Positions 35,240-49,245 of a stretch of 64,000 nt of DNA are shown here, one piece after another. The DNA is from Agromyces sp. Leaf222 (GTDB taxonomy: Bacteria; Actinomycetota; Actinomycetes; Actinomycetales; Microbacteriaceae): NCBI RefSeq assembly GCF_001421565.1, contig NZ_LMKQ01000001.1, positions 121,277-185,276 of the forward strand. Reading direction: 5' to 3'. The translations under genes and the position numbers were made by a program. The first letter of the stretch is position 1; each line of letters begins with the position of its first letter. A model generated the notes under the pieces. The model did not search any database. It saw nothing but the letters and a program-made list of their open reading frames with translations, and had not been told where the DNA came from.

Positions 35240-35737
35240 TCAGGCGGAGCGGGTGATGACGGTGTGACGGTCGGCACCCTCGCCACGCGACGCGGAGTGA
35301 AGTCCGCGCTCACTCACGAGGTCGTGCACGAGCTTGCGCTCGTAGGACGACATCGGGGGGAGTGCTGCCTCGGCCGAACCGGCCTCGATGCGCTCGGCGG
35401 CGCGCTCCACCAGGCGAGCGAGCTCGTCGCGGCGTGCATCGCGCGAACCGCCGATGTCGAGAATGAGCCGCGAGAACACGCCGGTCTTCGTCTGCACCGC
35501 GAGGCGCGTGAGCTCCTGCAGGGCGGTGACCGTCTCGGGCTTCGAGAGCAGGTTGAGGTTCGCACCGTCGCCGGCGTTCACCGAGATGTAGGCGCGGCCG
35601 TTGCGGGCATCGATGTCGATGTCGCCGTCGAGGTCGCAGATGTCGAGCAGTTCCTCGATGTAGTCGGCGGCGATGTCGCCCTCTTCTTCGAGCTGCGACA
35701 CGGTGCGCTCGTCATTCAGGTTCTGAACGTCGGTCAT
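35240..35737 (-). CDS. jag: KH/R3H domain RNA-binding protein Jag (KhpB)
   Basis: The 165-residue product has an acidic N terminus, a KH-like domain (EEEGDIAADYIEELLDICDLDGDIDI, then LTRLAVQTKTGVFSRLILDIGG) and a C-terminal R3H domain (MSSYERKLVHDLVSERGLHSASRGEGADRH). KhpB/Jag proteins bind RNA and in firmicutes influence cell-wall growth. It lies 2 bp after yidC, as in many bacteria. It lacks the separate N-terminal Jag domain of the Bacillus protein. Confidence 0.92.
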   Translation of the reverse strand: MTDVQNLNDERTVSQLEEEGDIAADYIEELLDICDLDGDIDIDARNGRAYISVNAGDGANLNLLSKPETVTALQELTRLAVQTKTGVFSRLILDIGGSRDARRDELARLVERAAERIEAGSAEAALPPMSSYERKLVHDLVSERGLHSASRGEGADRHTVITRSA

Positions 35738-35739
35738 GG

Positions 35740-36693
35740 TTACTTTCCACCCTGCTTCTTCGAGCGGTTCTTGCCCACCGGCTGCTGGCGCTGCGTCGTC
35801 TTCTTCTCTTCCACGACGATCGTCGTGGCGTCCTGCTCCTCGATCACGAGCTTGCCCTTCTTGGCGAGGCGAGCTTCGCGAGCCTTGGCAGCTTCGCTGC
35901 CCGGGGTCGGCATGTTGCGGATCACGAGGAACTGCTGGCCCATGGTCCAGAAGTTCGACACGAGCCAGTAGAACATGACGCCGATGGGGAAGGCGACACC
36001 AGAGAAGGCGAAGACGAGGGGGAGCAGGTAGAGCATGATGCGCTGCTGGCGGAACATCGGGCTCGCCTTGGTCTCGGGCGACATGTTCTTCGAGACGATC
36101 TGCAGCTGCGTGATGAACTGCGACGCGGTCATGAGCACGATCATCGTGGCCGCGATGACCATGACCTGCCAGGGGTACTCGCCGTTCATCGCACCGATGA
36201 ACGTGCCCTTGAGGGGTGCGCCGAGGAACTCGGAGTTGGCGAACGAGTTCGCGAGCTCCTGCGTGAAGACACCGACACCGGCCTTGTCATGCTGAGCGTC
36301 GTTGAGCACTGAGAACAGGCCGAAGAAGATCGGCATCTGCAGCAGCAGGGGGAGGCACGACGAGAGCGGGTTGGTGCCCGTCTTCTTGTAGAGCTCCATG
36401 GTCTCGCGCGACATCGCCTCGCGCGAGAACTGGTCCTTCTTGCCCTTGTACTTCTCCTGGATCTTCTTCAGCTGCGGCGCGACCTCGAGCATGCGGCGCT
36501 GGCTCTTGATCTGGCGGACGAAGATCGGGATGAGTGCGGCGCGGACCACGATGACGAGTCCGACGATCGAGAGGATCCAGGTGAGACCCGCATCGGGGTT
36601 GAGGCCCACGAACGTCCACAGCGAGTGGAACGCGACGAGAATCAGCTCGATGACCCATTTGATGGGCCAGAGAACCAGGCTGATGATATCCAT
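35740..36693 (-). CDS. yidC: Membrane protein insertase YidC
   Basis: YidC inserts and folds membrane proteins with or without SecYEG. The 317-residue protein is the short Gram-positive type without the large periplasmic domain. The first helix is followed by IVVRAALIPIFVRQIKSQRRM, with the conserved arginine in the membrane groove, then PQLKKIQEKYKGKKDQFSREAM and LLLQMPIFFGLFSVL. The tail is basic (KKTTQRQQPVGKNRSKKQGGK) and may contact ribosomes. It lies between yidD and jag. Confidence 0.97.
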   Translation of the reverse strand: MDIISLVLWPIKWVIELILVAFHSLWTFVGLNPDAGLTWILSIVGLVIVVRAALIPIFVRQIKSQRRMLEVAPQLKKIQEKYKGKKDQFSREAMSRETMELYKKTGTNPLSSCLPLLLQMPIFFGLFSVLNDAQHDKAGVGVFTQELANSFANSEFLGAPLKGTFIGAMNGEYPWQVMVIAATMIVLMTASQFITQLQIVSKNMSPETKASPMFRQQRIMLYLLPLVFAFSGVAFPIGVMFYWLVSNFWTMGQQFLVIRNMPTPGSEAAKAREARLAKKGKLVIEEQDATTIVVEEKKTTQRQQPVGKNRSKKQGGK

Positions 36694-36702
36694 TGCGGCG
36701 GG

Positions 36703-37167
36703 TCAGTCCTTTCGGGACAGTGCGGGGGAGTTCGTGAGCACCGGCTCGGCATCGAGCGGGCGAAGCATGGGGGAGGCCGCGACGCCGGAAGCGTGGTCGG
36801 CCTGCAGGTGAGCCTGCTCGTGGGCGAGGCGTGAGGCCGCGGCAACCGCTTCGGCCTTGGGGAACATGCCCGCCGGCACGACCCAACCGAAGGTCGTCGT
36901 GCGGTAGCGATCGTGACGCGGCGGTCGCACGTCGTCGATGCCACCCGCGGTCCAGGGGTTGCATCGGAGGATGCGCCACGCCGTCAGGGCGCTGCCGATC
37001 AGGAGACCGCGCTGCTGCACGGAGCCGAGGCCGTATGCCGAGCACGACGGGTAGTAGCGGCACACGTCTCCGTAGAGCGGAGAGATGGCGGCGCGATACC
37101 CGCGAAGGAGGAGGACTCCGAGGTTGCGTGGAACGAGTCCCACGAAGAGCGCGAGATCACGCATCAT
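36703..37167 (-). CDS. yidD: Membrane protein insertion efficiency factor YidD
   Basis: The 154-residue product has the compact YidD core near the N terminus: LLLRGYRAAISPLYGDVCRYYPSCSAYGLGSVQQRGLLIGSALTAWRILRCNPWTAGGIDDV. The three conserved cysteines are present. A C-terminal extension of about 70 residues goes beyond the usual 70-100 residue length. Start is ATG 37167 or 37164, inside the end of rnpA. It belongs to the rpmH-rnpA-yidD-yidC unit. Confidence 0.93.
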   Translation of the reverse strand: MMRDLALFVGLVPRNLGVLLLRGYRAAISPLYGDVCRYYPSCSAYGLGSVQQRGLLIGSALTAWRILRCNPWTAGGIDDVRPPRHDRYRTTTFGWVVPAGMFPKAEAVAAASRLAHEQAHLQADHASGVAASPMLRPLDAEPVLTNSPALSRKD

Positions 37168-37570
37168 GCACCGTCTTCGACGATGGGGTGCTCGAAGAAC
37201 CCGGCGCCGCATGGGCGTCGGGTTCGAGACCGGAGATGACGTGTCGCCGCACGAGTGCCTGGATCACTTCGGAACGAAGCTCGGGCCACGAGGCATCCGC
37301 TGCACCGGGAAGGGCTCGAACGACCACGTCGACGTCGCGCGCGCCGGCGAGCAGCGCCTCGCGACTCACCGCCTTCAGTCGACGGCGGATGCGATTGCGT
37401 CGCACTGCAGAGCCGACCTTCTTCGAGACGATGAAGCCGAATCGCGCGTCGCTGACGGCGTCGCGCGGGCGAACGTAGCTCACCGTGTGCGGTGTCGCCA
37501 CCTTCGCACCACGGCGCACGACGACTCGATAGTCGTCGGCGCTCGTGATGCGATTGGCCTTGGCGAGCAC
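37157..37570 (-). CDS. rnpA: Ribonuclease P protein component
   Basis: RnpA assists the RNase P RNA in cutting tRNA 5' leaders. The 137-residue product begins VLAKANRITSADDYRVVVRRGAK and carries the RNR signature RFGFIVSKKVGSAVRRNRIRRRLKAV. The GTG at 37570 is chosen; it lies 7 bp after the rpmH stop. The C terminus overlaps the start of yidD. Confidence 0.95.
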   Translation of the reverse strand: MLAKANRITSADDYRVVVRRGAKVATPHTVSYVRPRDAVSDARFGFIVSKKVGSAVRRNRIRRRLKAVSREALLAGARDVDVVVRALPGAADASWPELRSEVIQALVRRHVISGLEPDAHAAPGSSSTPSSKTVHDA

Positions 37571-37577
37571 CGAACGA

Positions 37578-37715
37578 CTACGCGGAGAGTTCGGTGCGAC
37601 CCTTGGAGCGTCGTGCCGACAGGATGGCACGGCCCGCGCGGGTGCGCATGCGAAGGCGGAAGCCGTGCTTCTTGGCGCGACGACGGTTGTTCGGCTGGAA
37701 CGTACGCTTGCTCAT
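37578..37715 (-). CDS. rpmH: 50S ribosomal protein L34
   Basis: The 45-residue basic protein [20 protein letters not shown]... ends with [20 protein letters not shown] and is a textbook L34. It is the first gene of the leftward unit leading away from oriC, with its promoter in the rpmH-dnaA gap. Confidence 0.98.
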   Translation of the reverse strand: MSKRTFQPNNRRRAKKHGFRLRMRTRAGRAILSARRSKGRTELSA

Positions 37716-38152
37716 TCTTCTTCTCCGACTTTCGGATCTCCGCGTCTCACAAGACGGTTCGGCGGTGCCGATCCAGGAGGTGACGGGAAAACTGGGTGCC
37801 CAATGGGCTGGGGTCAACTGATTAAAACTACGGCCTCGAGGTCCCGGGGTCAAACCAGGCGCAGTTCGAGTCGGCGTAGTGCAAACGAAAGAGTATCTCT
37901 CGTTCCTTCGGAATCCCTGTGGAAAGACACGCCGAGAATCATGAATCCCTCGATCGGCATTTGTCCACAGGCCTGACTTTCGCTACCGTTTGAGACCAGT
38001 TATCCCCAGCCTATGGCGCGGAATCACGGGCTTCGCCCAGAATCTCCCCACAGCCAGTGGATAACACTGTGAATACTTCGCCTCGCGCCGCTCACTCCGT
38101 CGTTCGGGGGGACGACGAGCGGATGTCGAGTGCACCGAGAATGCGGGGAAAG
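37716..38152. other. oriC, left part (rpmH-dnaA intergenic)
   Basis: This non-coding stretch contains DnaA-box-like sites: TGTGGAAAG (37919-37927), TTGTCCACA (37961-37969, the actinobacterial consensus), TTATCCCCA (38000-38008), AGTGGATAA (38056-38064) and TGTGAATAC (38068-38076). They lie just upstream of dnaA, so they may serve both origin function and dnaA autoregulation. Confidence 0.8.
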
Positions 38153-39601
38153 ATGACCGAACAGCCCATCACCGATACATGGGCGTCGGTCCTCGATCGA
38201 CTCTCCGAAGACGTGGCGATCACGCCGATGCTCCAGGGATTCCTCAGCCTGGTCGAGCCGAAGGGCATCGCGGCGGGCACCTTCTACCTCGAGGTGCCGA
38301 ACGACTTCACGGCCACGATGCTGAACCAGCGCATGCGAGTCTCGCTGCTCTCGGCGATGAGCGTGATCGAGGCGCCGACTCCGGTCACGTCGTTCTACGT
38401 GGTCGTCAACCCCGAGCTCGAGGAGGCCCGCTCGCCCGAGCCCGAGCCGATGTCCCCGATGGGGCAGGGATCCCCGATGGGGCTCTCCGCGATGGAGGAT
38501 CGGGTCGACCTGCCGGCCTCGCCGCAGTCGGTGTTCGAGAACACGAGTCCCGATCGCCCTGGCGACACGAGGCTGAACCCGAAGTACGCGTTCGAGAGCT
38601 TCGTCATCGGCCAGTCCAACCGGTTCGCGCATGCGGCCGCGGTCGCGGTGGCCGAGGCGCCGGCGAAGGCCTACAACCCGCTGTTCATCTACGGCGACTC
38701 CGGTCTCGGCAAGACCCACCTCCTGCACGCCATCGGCCACTACGCGATGAGCCTGTATCCCGGCATCCGCGTTCGATACGTGAGTTCCGAGGAGTTCACG
38801 AACGACTTCATCAACTCGATCGCCAACAACCGCGGGTCGCTGTTCCAGCAGCGGTATCGCAACATCGACATCCTGCTCATCGACGACATCCAGTTCTTGC
38901 AGGGCAAGGCGGAGACGCAGGAGGCGTTCTTCCACACCTTCAACACCCTGCACGATCACAACAAGCAGGTCGTGATCACGAGCGATGTGCCGCCGAAGCA
39001 CCTCACCGGCTTCGAGGACCGCATGCGCAGCCGCTTCGAGTGGGGCCTCATCACCGACGTGCAGGCGCCCGACCTCGAGACCCGCATCGCGATCCTCCGC
39101 AAGAAGGCGCAGTCCGAGCGGCTGCAGGTTCCCGACGAGATCCTCGAGTACATGGCGTCGAAGGTGTCGAGCAACATCCGCGAGCTCGAGGGCACCCTGA
39201 TTCGCGTGACCGCGTTCGCGAGCCTCAACCGCACGCCGGTCGACATGCCCCTGGTGCAGACGGTGCTGAAGGACCTGATCACGGATGACGCCGACAACGT
39301 CGTGGCTCCGGTCGACATCATCACGGCCACCGCCGACTACTTCAAGCTCACCGTCGACGACCTCTACGGGTCGAGCCGCTCGCAGGCCGTCGCGACGGCA
39401 CGCCAGATCGCGATGTACCTGTGTCGCGAGCTCACGAGCCTGTCGTTGCCGAAGATCGGGCAGCTCTTCGGCAACCGCGACCACACCACGGTCATGTACG
39501 CGAACAAGAAGATCTCCGAGCTCATGAAGGAGCGCCGGTCGATCTACAACCAGGTGACCGAGCTGACCGCGCGCATCAAGCAGGTCAGCCGCTACCGCTG
39601 A
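38153..39601 (+). CDS. dnaA: Chromosomal replication initiator DnaA
   Basis: DnaA-ATP binds boxes at oriC, melts DNA and directs helicase loading. The 482-residue protein has domain I (about 1-85), a Pro/Met-rich linker (about 86-135), and the AAA+ core with Walker A GDSGLGKTH at 181-189 and Walker B ILLIDDIQFL. The C-terminal box-binding domain carries the signature RDHTTVMYANKKI. The ATG at 38153 (MTEQPITDTW) is preferred. ATG 38123 and a GTG at 38057 that falls inside a DnaA box are in-frame alternatives. Confidence 0.97.
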   Translation: MTEQPITDTWASVLDRLSEDVAITPMLQGFLSLVEPKGIAAGTFYLEVPNDFTATMLNQRMRVSLLSAMSVIEAPTPVTSFYVVVNPELEEARSPEPEPMSPMGQGSPMGLSAMEDRVDLPASPQSVFENTSPDRPGDTRLNPKYAFESFVIGQSNRFAHAAAVAVAEAPAKAYNPLFIYGDSGLGKTHLLHAIGHYAMSLYPGIRVRYVSSEEFTNDFINSIANNRGSLFQQRYRNIDILLIDDIQFLQGKAETQEAFFHTFNTLHDHNKQVVITSDVPPKHLTGFEDRMRSRFEWGLITDVQAPDLETRIAILRKKAQSERLQVPDEILEYMASKVSSNIRELEGTLIRVTAFASLNRTPVDMPLVQTVLKDLITDDADNVVAPVDIITATADYFKLTVDDLYGSSRSQAVATARQIAMYLCRELTSLSLPKIGQLFGNRDHTTVMYANKKISELMKERRSIYNQVTELTARIKQVSRYR

Positions 39602-40060
39602 TCGGATGTCGCATCACGGCGCCTCGACCACGCCGGCGGTGCTCGGCGACGCCGGACACGCCCGAAATGCGTGCGGACGCGACATCCGCAACCGAATCCC
39701 ACACCTGTGGACAGCTTGTGGATTGTTAACGAGCAACCGCCTGAACACTGTGCACCTTTCGCACAGGCCTGTGGAGAACTGCAGACGGCGTGCAGATATG
39801 ACCGGTCCCGGATCGCGACGAATCCACACACCGTGCACAGATGCGATGGCCTCCGATCGGCACGGTTCCGGGCATCTCCGAACACCATCCACAGTTTCCA
39901 CAACGGTTAACACCGTTAAGAGAACTGGTTAATCCCAGAGGGCTCCACAACATGTGCGGTCGGCCGTCGGTTCTCGCTCGCCCCGATCGATTCCCTCGGC
40001 GACGGCGAGCACCCTGCGGATAGCATGGGAGCCACCAAGCACCTCCACGACAGGAGAACC
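39602..40060. other. oriC, right part (dnaA-dnaN intergenic)
   Basis: The stretch is rich in DnaA-box-like sites: TGTGGACAG (39706-39714), TGTGGATTG (39717-39725), TGTGGAGAA (39770-39778), GAATCCACA (39820-39828), CCATCCACA (39885-39893) and GTTTCCACA (39894-39902). A relatively A+T-rich run with GTTAA repeats (39904-39935) could be the unwinding element. The dnaN promoter with TAGCAT (40021-40026) is at its right end. Confidence 0.88.
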
Positions 40061-41221
40061 GTGAAGTTCCAGGTCAATCGCGACGTCTTCAGCGAAGCCG
40101 TGTCGTTCGCCGTCAAACTGCTGCCGCAGCGCACCACGCTTCCGATCCTGTCCGGCGTGCTCATCCATGCGAACGAAGACGGTCTCGTGCTCTCCTCGTT
40201 CGACTACGAGGTCTCGTCGCAGACCGAGATCCAGGCCGACGTCGAGGAGACCGGCACGGTGCTCGTCTCCGGCCGACTGCTCGCCGAGATCGCCGGCCGT
40301 CTTCCGAACGCGCCCGTCCGCATCGCGACCGAGGAGTCGCGCATCTCGGTGAGCTGCGGTTCCGCGAGCTTCACCCTGTTGTCGATGCCGGTCGAGGAGT
40401 ACCCGTCGATCCCCGAGATCGGCGAACAGTCGGGTGTCGTGCCGGCTGAGGAGTTCGCGGCCGCTGTCGCGCAGGTCGCCGTCGCCGCGTCGCGCGACGA
40501 CGTGACCCCCGTCATCACCGGCGTGCAGCTCGAGGTGCGCGAGAACAGCCTGGGCCTGGTCGCGACCGATCGCTACCGAGTCGCCGTGCGCGAGATCAAC
40601 TGGGACGGCGGCGCCGTCGGCGGAACCGCGGCTGCCGACGAGACCGTCACCGCGCTCGTGCCCGCCCGCACCCTGCAGGAGGTCGGCAAGACCTTCGGCC
40701 ACTCGGGCACGATCTCGGTCTCGATCACGAGCCGCGACGACCGCGAGCTCATCGCGTTCAGCGCCGACAAGAAGACCGTCACGAGCCTGCTGATCAAGGG
40801 CAACTTCCCGCCGGTTCGCCGACTGTTCCCCGAGACGGTCGACAACTACGCGGTGATGAACACGGCAGACCTCATCGAGGCCACGCGCCGAGTCGCACTC
40901 GTGCTCGAGCGCGAGGCCGCGCTCCGCTTCACGTTCACCTCCGACGGCCTCACGCTCGAGGCGATCGGCAGCGAGCAGGCCCAGGCCCAAGAGAGCATCG
41001 ACGCGATCGTGACCGGCGCCGACACGATCGTCTCGCTGAAGCCGCAGTTCCTGCTCGACGGCCTGGGCGCCGTGAACTCCGAGTTCGTGCGCATCTCGTT
41101 CACGAAGACCGAGAACCCGAACAAGCCGGGCCCGGTGCTGATCACGAGCCAGACCTCGCGCGAACAGGCCGGCGCCGACACGTACCGCTACCTGCTGCAG
41201 CCGAACCTGCTGCTGCGCTGA
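40061..41221 (+). CDS. dnaN: DNA polymerase III sliding clamp (beta)
   Basis: The beta clamp encircles DNA and tethers polymerase and repair proteins. The 386-residue protein shows the clamp N terminus (VKFQVNRDVFSEAVSFAVKLLPQRTTLPILSGVLI), ATDRYRVAVREI and the C-terminal YRYLLQPNLLLR, close to the usual PMPL/MPVR-type end. The start is GTG at 40061 behind AGGAG; an ATG at 40025 is in frame but lacks support. Confidence 0.97.
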   Translation: MKFQVNRDVFSEAVSFAVKLLPQRTTLPILSGVLIHANEDGLVLSSFDYEVSSQTEIQADVEETGTVLVSGRLLAEIAGRLPNAPVRIATEESRISVSCGSASFTLLSMPVEEYPSIPEIGEQSGVVPAEEFAAAVAQVAVAASRDDVTPVITGVQLEVRENSLGLVATDRYRVAVREINWDGGAVGGTAAADETVTALVPARTLQEVGKTFGHSGTISVSITSRDDRELIAFSADKKTVTSLLIKGNFPPVRRLFPETVDNYAVMNTADLIEATRRVALVLEREAALRFTFTSDGLTLEAIGSEQAQAQESIDAIVTGADTIVSLKPQFLLDGLGAVNSEFVRISFTKTENPNKPGPVLITSQTSREQAGADTYRYLLQPNLLLR

Positions 41222-41363
41222 GGTCGCGAGACGCGGCATCCGTTCGACGGCGGGGTTCGAGGGCCGGCTCCGGCTTCGCTGCACCGCCGGTCGTCGCTCG
41301 CGCATCGAATCGTGTCGGCGGGCGCGAGTAGCGTGGACCGGGTTCGAATCGAAGGGAGCTGAC

Positions 41364-42587
41364 GTGCACGTCGTCCGGCTCTCATTGACCGACTACCGCA
41401 ACTACGCGCGCGCCGAACTCGAGCTGGGCCCCGGCACCACGGTCTTCGTGGGCCGCAACGGCCAGGGCAAGACGAACCTCGTCGAGGCGATCGGCTACCT
41501 CGCGACGCTCGGATCGCACCGCGTCTCGAACGACCAGGCGCTCATCAGGGCCGGCGCCGATGCCGCGATCGTGCGAGCACTGCTCGCGCATGCCGAACGC
41601 GAACTGCTGCTCGAACTCCAGTTGAACCGCAAGGGCGCGAACCGGGCGCAGCTGAACCGCTCGCCGGTGAAGACCCGCGAGCTGCCGCGATACGCGCACA
41701 GTGTGCTGTTCGCACCCGAAGACCTGGCGATCGTGCGAGGCGAGCCCTCGGTGCGTCGCCGGCTGCTCGACGAACTGCTCGTGCAGCGCACCCCACGGCT
41801 CGCGGGCGTCATGGCCGACTACGACCGCGTGCTCCGCCAGCGCAACACGCTGCTGAAGAGTGCCAGGGCTCGCGGGCTCGCGGCCGACAAGCTCACGACC
41901 CTCGACATCTGGGACGAACGTCTCGTGCACTTCGGCTCCGAGCTCATCGACCGTCGTTCGGCGCTCGTCGACGAGCTCGCCGCTCCGCTCGCCGAGGCGT
42001 ACGCCTCGATCGTCGACGACGATCACCGGCCCGAGCTGCGGTCGATGCTCTCGATCGACGGCGCAGATCCCGATGCCGACGGCTCGGATTCCGGCACCCC
42101 CGAGCCCGACCCCGCCGAGTCGTCGGTTCCGGATGCCTCGGGCTCGCCGACCTCCACGACCGCGCTGCGATTCGCCGAAGCGCTCCGCGTGCTCCGTTCG
42201 AAAGAGCTCGAGCGCGGGGTCACGCTCGTCGGGCCGCACCGAGACGACGTGCTGCTCATGCTCAACGGGCTGCCGGCCAAGGGCTACGCCAGCCACGGCG
42301 AGTCGTGGTCGTTCGCACTCGCGTTGCGACTGGCATCCGCTCGCCTGCTTCGCCGTGATTCCGCGACCGGCGACCCGGTGCTCGTGCTCGACGACGTCTT
42401 CGCCGAGCTCGATCGCACACGCCGAGAGCGCCTGGCCGCGGCGATCGGCGACTACGAGCAGGTGCTCGTCACGGCGGCCGTGCTCGAAGACGTGCCCGAA
42501 CACCTGGTGGCGCGCGTGATCCGCATCGACCGGGGCACCGTGGTCGACGACGCGCAGGCCGATTCCGGGGGAGCGGCCGATGGCTGA
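41364..42587 (+). CDS. recF: DNA replication and repair protein RecF
   Basis: RecF is an SMC-like ATPase that helps load RecA at gaps. The 407-residue protein has Walker A GRNGQGKTN (30-38), the LAPEDL-like FAPEDLAIVRG, the ABC signature region ASHGESWSFALALRLAS and Walker B PVLVLDDVFAELD. An unusual stretch at about residues 232-267 is rich in Asp, Pro and Ser and looks like a disordered insertion. GTG start with GGGAG upstream. It overlaps the DUF721 gene by 8 bp. Confidence 0.96.
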   Translation: MHVVRLSLTDYRNYARAELELGPGTTVFVGRNGQGKTNLVEAIGYLATLGSHRVSNDQALIRAGADAAIVRALLAHAERELLLELQLNRKGANRAQLNRSPVKTRELPRYAHSVLFAPEDLAIVRGEPSVRRRLLDELLVQRTPRLAGVMADYDRVLRQRNTLLKSARARGLAADKLTTLDIWDERLVHFGSELIDRRSALVDELAAPLAEAYASIVDDDHRPELRSMLSIDGADPDADGSDSGTPEPDPAESSVPDASGSPTSTTALRFAEALRVLRSKELERGVTLVGPHRDDVLLMLNGLPAKGYASHGESWSFALALRLASARLLRRDSATGDPVLVLDDVFAELDRTRRERLAAAIGDYEQVLVTAAVLEDVPEHLVARVIRIDRGTVVDDAQADSGGAADG

Positions 42588-43077
42588 GCAGCCCGCCGAG
42601 TCCGAGTCGCTGCGCGTCTACCAACACTTCCGCGAGGTGTTCGGAGGGCAGCCGCGCTCCGGTTCCTCGCGTGCCCGCCGCAAGGTGCGCGAACGCTCAG
42701 GCAGCGAACCCTTCACGCCCGGCCGCGACCCGCGGCCGCTCGGTGATGCGATCGACGGGCTGACGTCGCAACTCGGCTGGAGCGCGCCGCTGTCGCAGCA
42801 TGAACTGCTCGCATCGTGGTCGTCCCTGGTCGGTGAGGAGATCGCGGCGCACTCCGATGCGATCGGCATCGAGCACGGCGTGCTGCAGGTGCGGTGCGAG
42901 TCGACGGCGTGGGCGACCCAGCTCAGACTGCTCCGAGCCGATCTCGTCACGCGCATCCTCGACCGCTACCCGGAGGCCGGAGTCGAGAGCATCCGCTTTC
43001 AAGGGCCGGACGCCCCCACCTGGAAAAGGGGCCCCAGATCGATTCCAGGGCGTGGTCCACGCGATACCTACGGCTGA
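42580..43077 (+). CDS. DUF721 (DciA-type) protein
   Basis: DUF721 proteins are DciA-like helicase operators that help load DnaB in bacteria lacking DnaC. The 165-residue product has a basic N-terminal region, then the DUF721 core: PLSQHELLASWSSLVGEEIAAHSDAIGIEHGVLQVRCESTAWATQLRLLRADLVTRIL. The C terminus is basic. Its place between recF and gyrB, with overlap to recF, is the usual actinobacterial one. The partner helicase dnaB is in this window. Confidence 0.9.
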   Translation: MAEQPAESESLRVYQHFREVFGGQPRSGSSRARRKVRERSGSEPFTPGRDPRPLGDAIDGLTSQLGWSAPLSQHELLASWSSLVGEEIAAHSDAIGIEHGVLQVRCESTAWATQLRLLRADLVTRILDRYPEAGVESIRFQGPDAPTWKRGPRSIPGRGPRDTYG

Positions 43078-43116
43078 GACGGCAAATTCGGTCGACGGAG
43101 GTGCGAGATCGTCTGA

Positions 43117-47836
<4,720 letters not shown>

Positions 47837-47842
47837 CCGTCT

Positions 47843-48247
47843 ATGAGTAGCGTTGCCGAGAAGCTCGCACGCAAATCGAACCGCCGACCGGCGGCCAAGC
47901 AGGTTCGCCTGCGTCTGGTCTACATCGACTTCTGGTCGGCCGTGAAGCTGTCGTTCCTGATCGCGGTCGCGCTCGCGGTCGTGAGCATCGTGGTCACGTT
48001 CCTCGTGCACACCGTGCTCAGCTCGACGGGCATCTTCGAGAACCTGAACTCCCTCGTGCAGGATGTCGCGGGTGCCGGCACCGACCTCACGGCCGTGCTC
48101 TCGCTCGGAAACGTGATGGGATTCGCCATCGTCGCGGCGCTGCTGAACCTGGTCGTGACCACCGCACTCGGTGCGATCCTGGCCGTTCTGTACAACCTGA
48201 GCGTCAAGATCACGGGCGGCATCCTCGTCGGATTCACCAACAACTGA
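47843..48247 (+). CDS. DUF3566 family membrane protein
   Basis: The 134-residue product has a basic N terminus, then two transmembrane helices (about 32-57 and 92-120) separated by an outside loop, matching DUF3566. Members sit directly downstream of gyrA in many Actinobacteria; function is not established. GAGAGGAG upstream provides a good ribosome site. It is 6 bp from gyrA and probably in the same transcript. Confidence 0.9.
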   Translation: MSSVAEKLARKSNRRPAAKQVRLRLVYIDFWSAVKLSFLIAVALAVVSIVVTFLVHTVLSSTGIFENLNSLVQDVAGAGTDLTAVLSLGNVMGFAIVAALLNLVVTTALGAILAVLYNLSVKITGGILVGFTNN

Positions 48248-48312
48248 TGGCCTTTTCGGCTCGATTCGGATTCTCGGCGACCTTCAGGTAGTCTTTTCCA
48301 CGGCCGAAATTC

Positions 48313-48386
48313 GGGGATATAGCTCAGGCGGTTAGAGCGCTTCGCTGATAACGAAGAGGTCCGAGGTTCAAGTCCTCGTATCCCCA
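48313..48386 (+). tRNA. tRNA-Ile (GAU)
   Basis: The 74-nt cloverleaf has acceptor GGGGATA/TATCCCC with discriminator A. The anticodon stem-loop is CTTCG-CTGATAA-CGAAG with anticodon GAT, and the T-arm has GGTTCAAGTCC. The 3' CCA is not encoded. Confidence 0.98.
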
Positions 48387-48427
48387 CTCCATAACTCCAT
48401 ACATCGGATGCCACTGGCATCCGAATC

Positions 48428-48500
48428 GGGGCCTTAGCTCAGTTGGTAGAGCGCCTGCTTTGCAAGCAGGATGTCAGGAGTTCGAATCTCCTAGGCTCCA
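48428..48500 (+). tRNA. tRNA-Ala (UGC)
   Basis: The 73-nt cloverleaf has acceptor GGGGCCT/AGGCTCC, which includes the G3-T pair needed for alanine identity. The anticodon stem-loop CCTGC-TTTGCAA-GCAGG has anticodon TGC. CCA is not encoded. It follows tRNA-Ile by 41 bp, the common pair after gyrA. Confidence 0.98.
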
Positions 48501-48592
48501 CAGTTTCTCGCCGCGCGACGATCTCTTCTCGCCGGCACCTCGTCGTTATGCCGCATCGGCTGTGCTCCGCGCGCAACGGTTACAGTATGCGG

Positions 48593-49036
48593 ATGGACAT
48601 TCGCATCGCCGCGTACGCCGTCATCATCCGCGACGACGAGATCCTGCTCGCCCACTGGAACGAGCATGGTCGATCCGGCTGGACCCTGCCCGGTGGAGGC
48701 ATCGAGGGCGAGGAGCACCCCGCCGTGGCCGTAGTGCGCGAGGTCCGTGAGGAGACCGGTCACGATGCGGCCGTCGAGCGACTGCTCGGCATCGACACGA
48801 TGATCGTGCCGGCCGCCAAGCGCATCAGCGGTTCGGCGCCCCTGTACGCCATGCGCGTCGTCTATCGCGCCCACGTCACGGGTGGCACGTTGCGCAACGA
48901 GGTGGGCGGGTCGAGCGATGAGGCGAGGTGGTTCCCACTCGACTCGCTGTCGTCGTTGAAGAAGGTCGGTCTCGTCGACGTCGCACTGCGGTTGAACGCC
49001 GAGGAGCCGGCCGACGGGGTGCCCTCGCCGGCCTGA
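48593..49036 (+). CDS. NUDIX hydrolase
   Basis: The 147-residue protein has a full Nudix box at about residues 35-57 (GGGIEGEEHPAVAVVREVREETG), with the metal-binding glutamates. Nudix enzymes cleave nucleoside diphosphates linked to another group; the substrate here cannot be predicted. The ATG at 48593 is 6 bp after TACAGT (48581-48586) and so looks leaderless. An ATG at 48587 overlaps the promoter, and the long in-frame extension upstream runs through the tRNA-Ala gene and is rejected. Confidence 0.9.
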   Translation: MDIRIAAYAVIIRDDEILLAHWNEHGRSGWTLPGGGIEGEEHPAVAVVREVREETGHDAAVERLLGIDTMIVPAAKRISGSAPLYAMRVVYRAHVTGGTLRNEVGGSSDEARWFPLDSLSSLKKVGLVDVALRLNAEEPADGVPSPA

Positions 49037-49245
49037 CTCCGATCGGCCTCCGAGCGGCGCCTTCACGGACGCCGTCGGCACGACGCCGACAGCCGAGCGT
49101 CGCACGACGCTCCGCTCTCGGCGAGGTGCCGACGGACCGTGCGCGGCCTCAGGGCGGATGTGTACGCGGCCGTGCACGGACCGGATCGAGTCGCGGTGAC
49201 CCGGATCCGATCCGTGACGGGGCTTGCCGCCGCCTGCCGAGCTCA

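Noticed and set aside
38057..38152. GTG start of dnaA at 38057
   Set aside because: The codon is inside a DnaA-box-like sequence and the added residues do not resemble DnaA.
48443..48592. N-terminal extension of the NUDIX protein
   Set aside because: The frame would run through the tRNA-Ala gene; a -10 element sits 6 bp before the later ATG.
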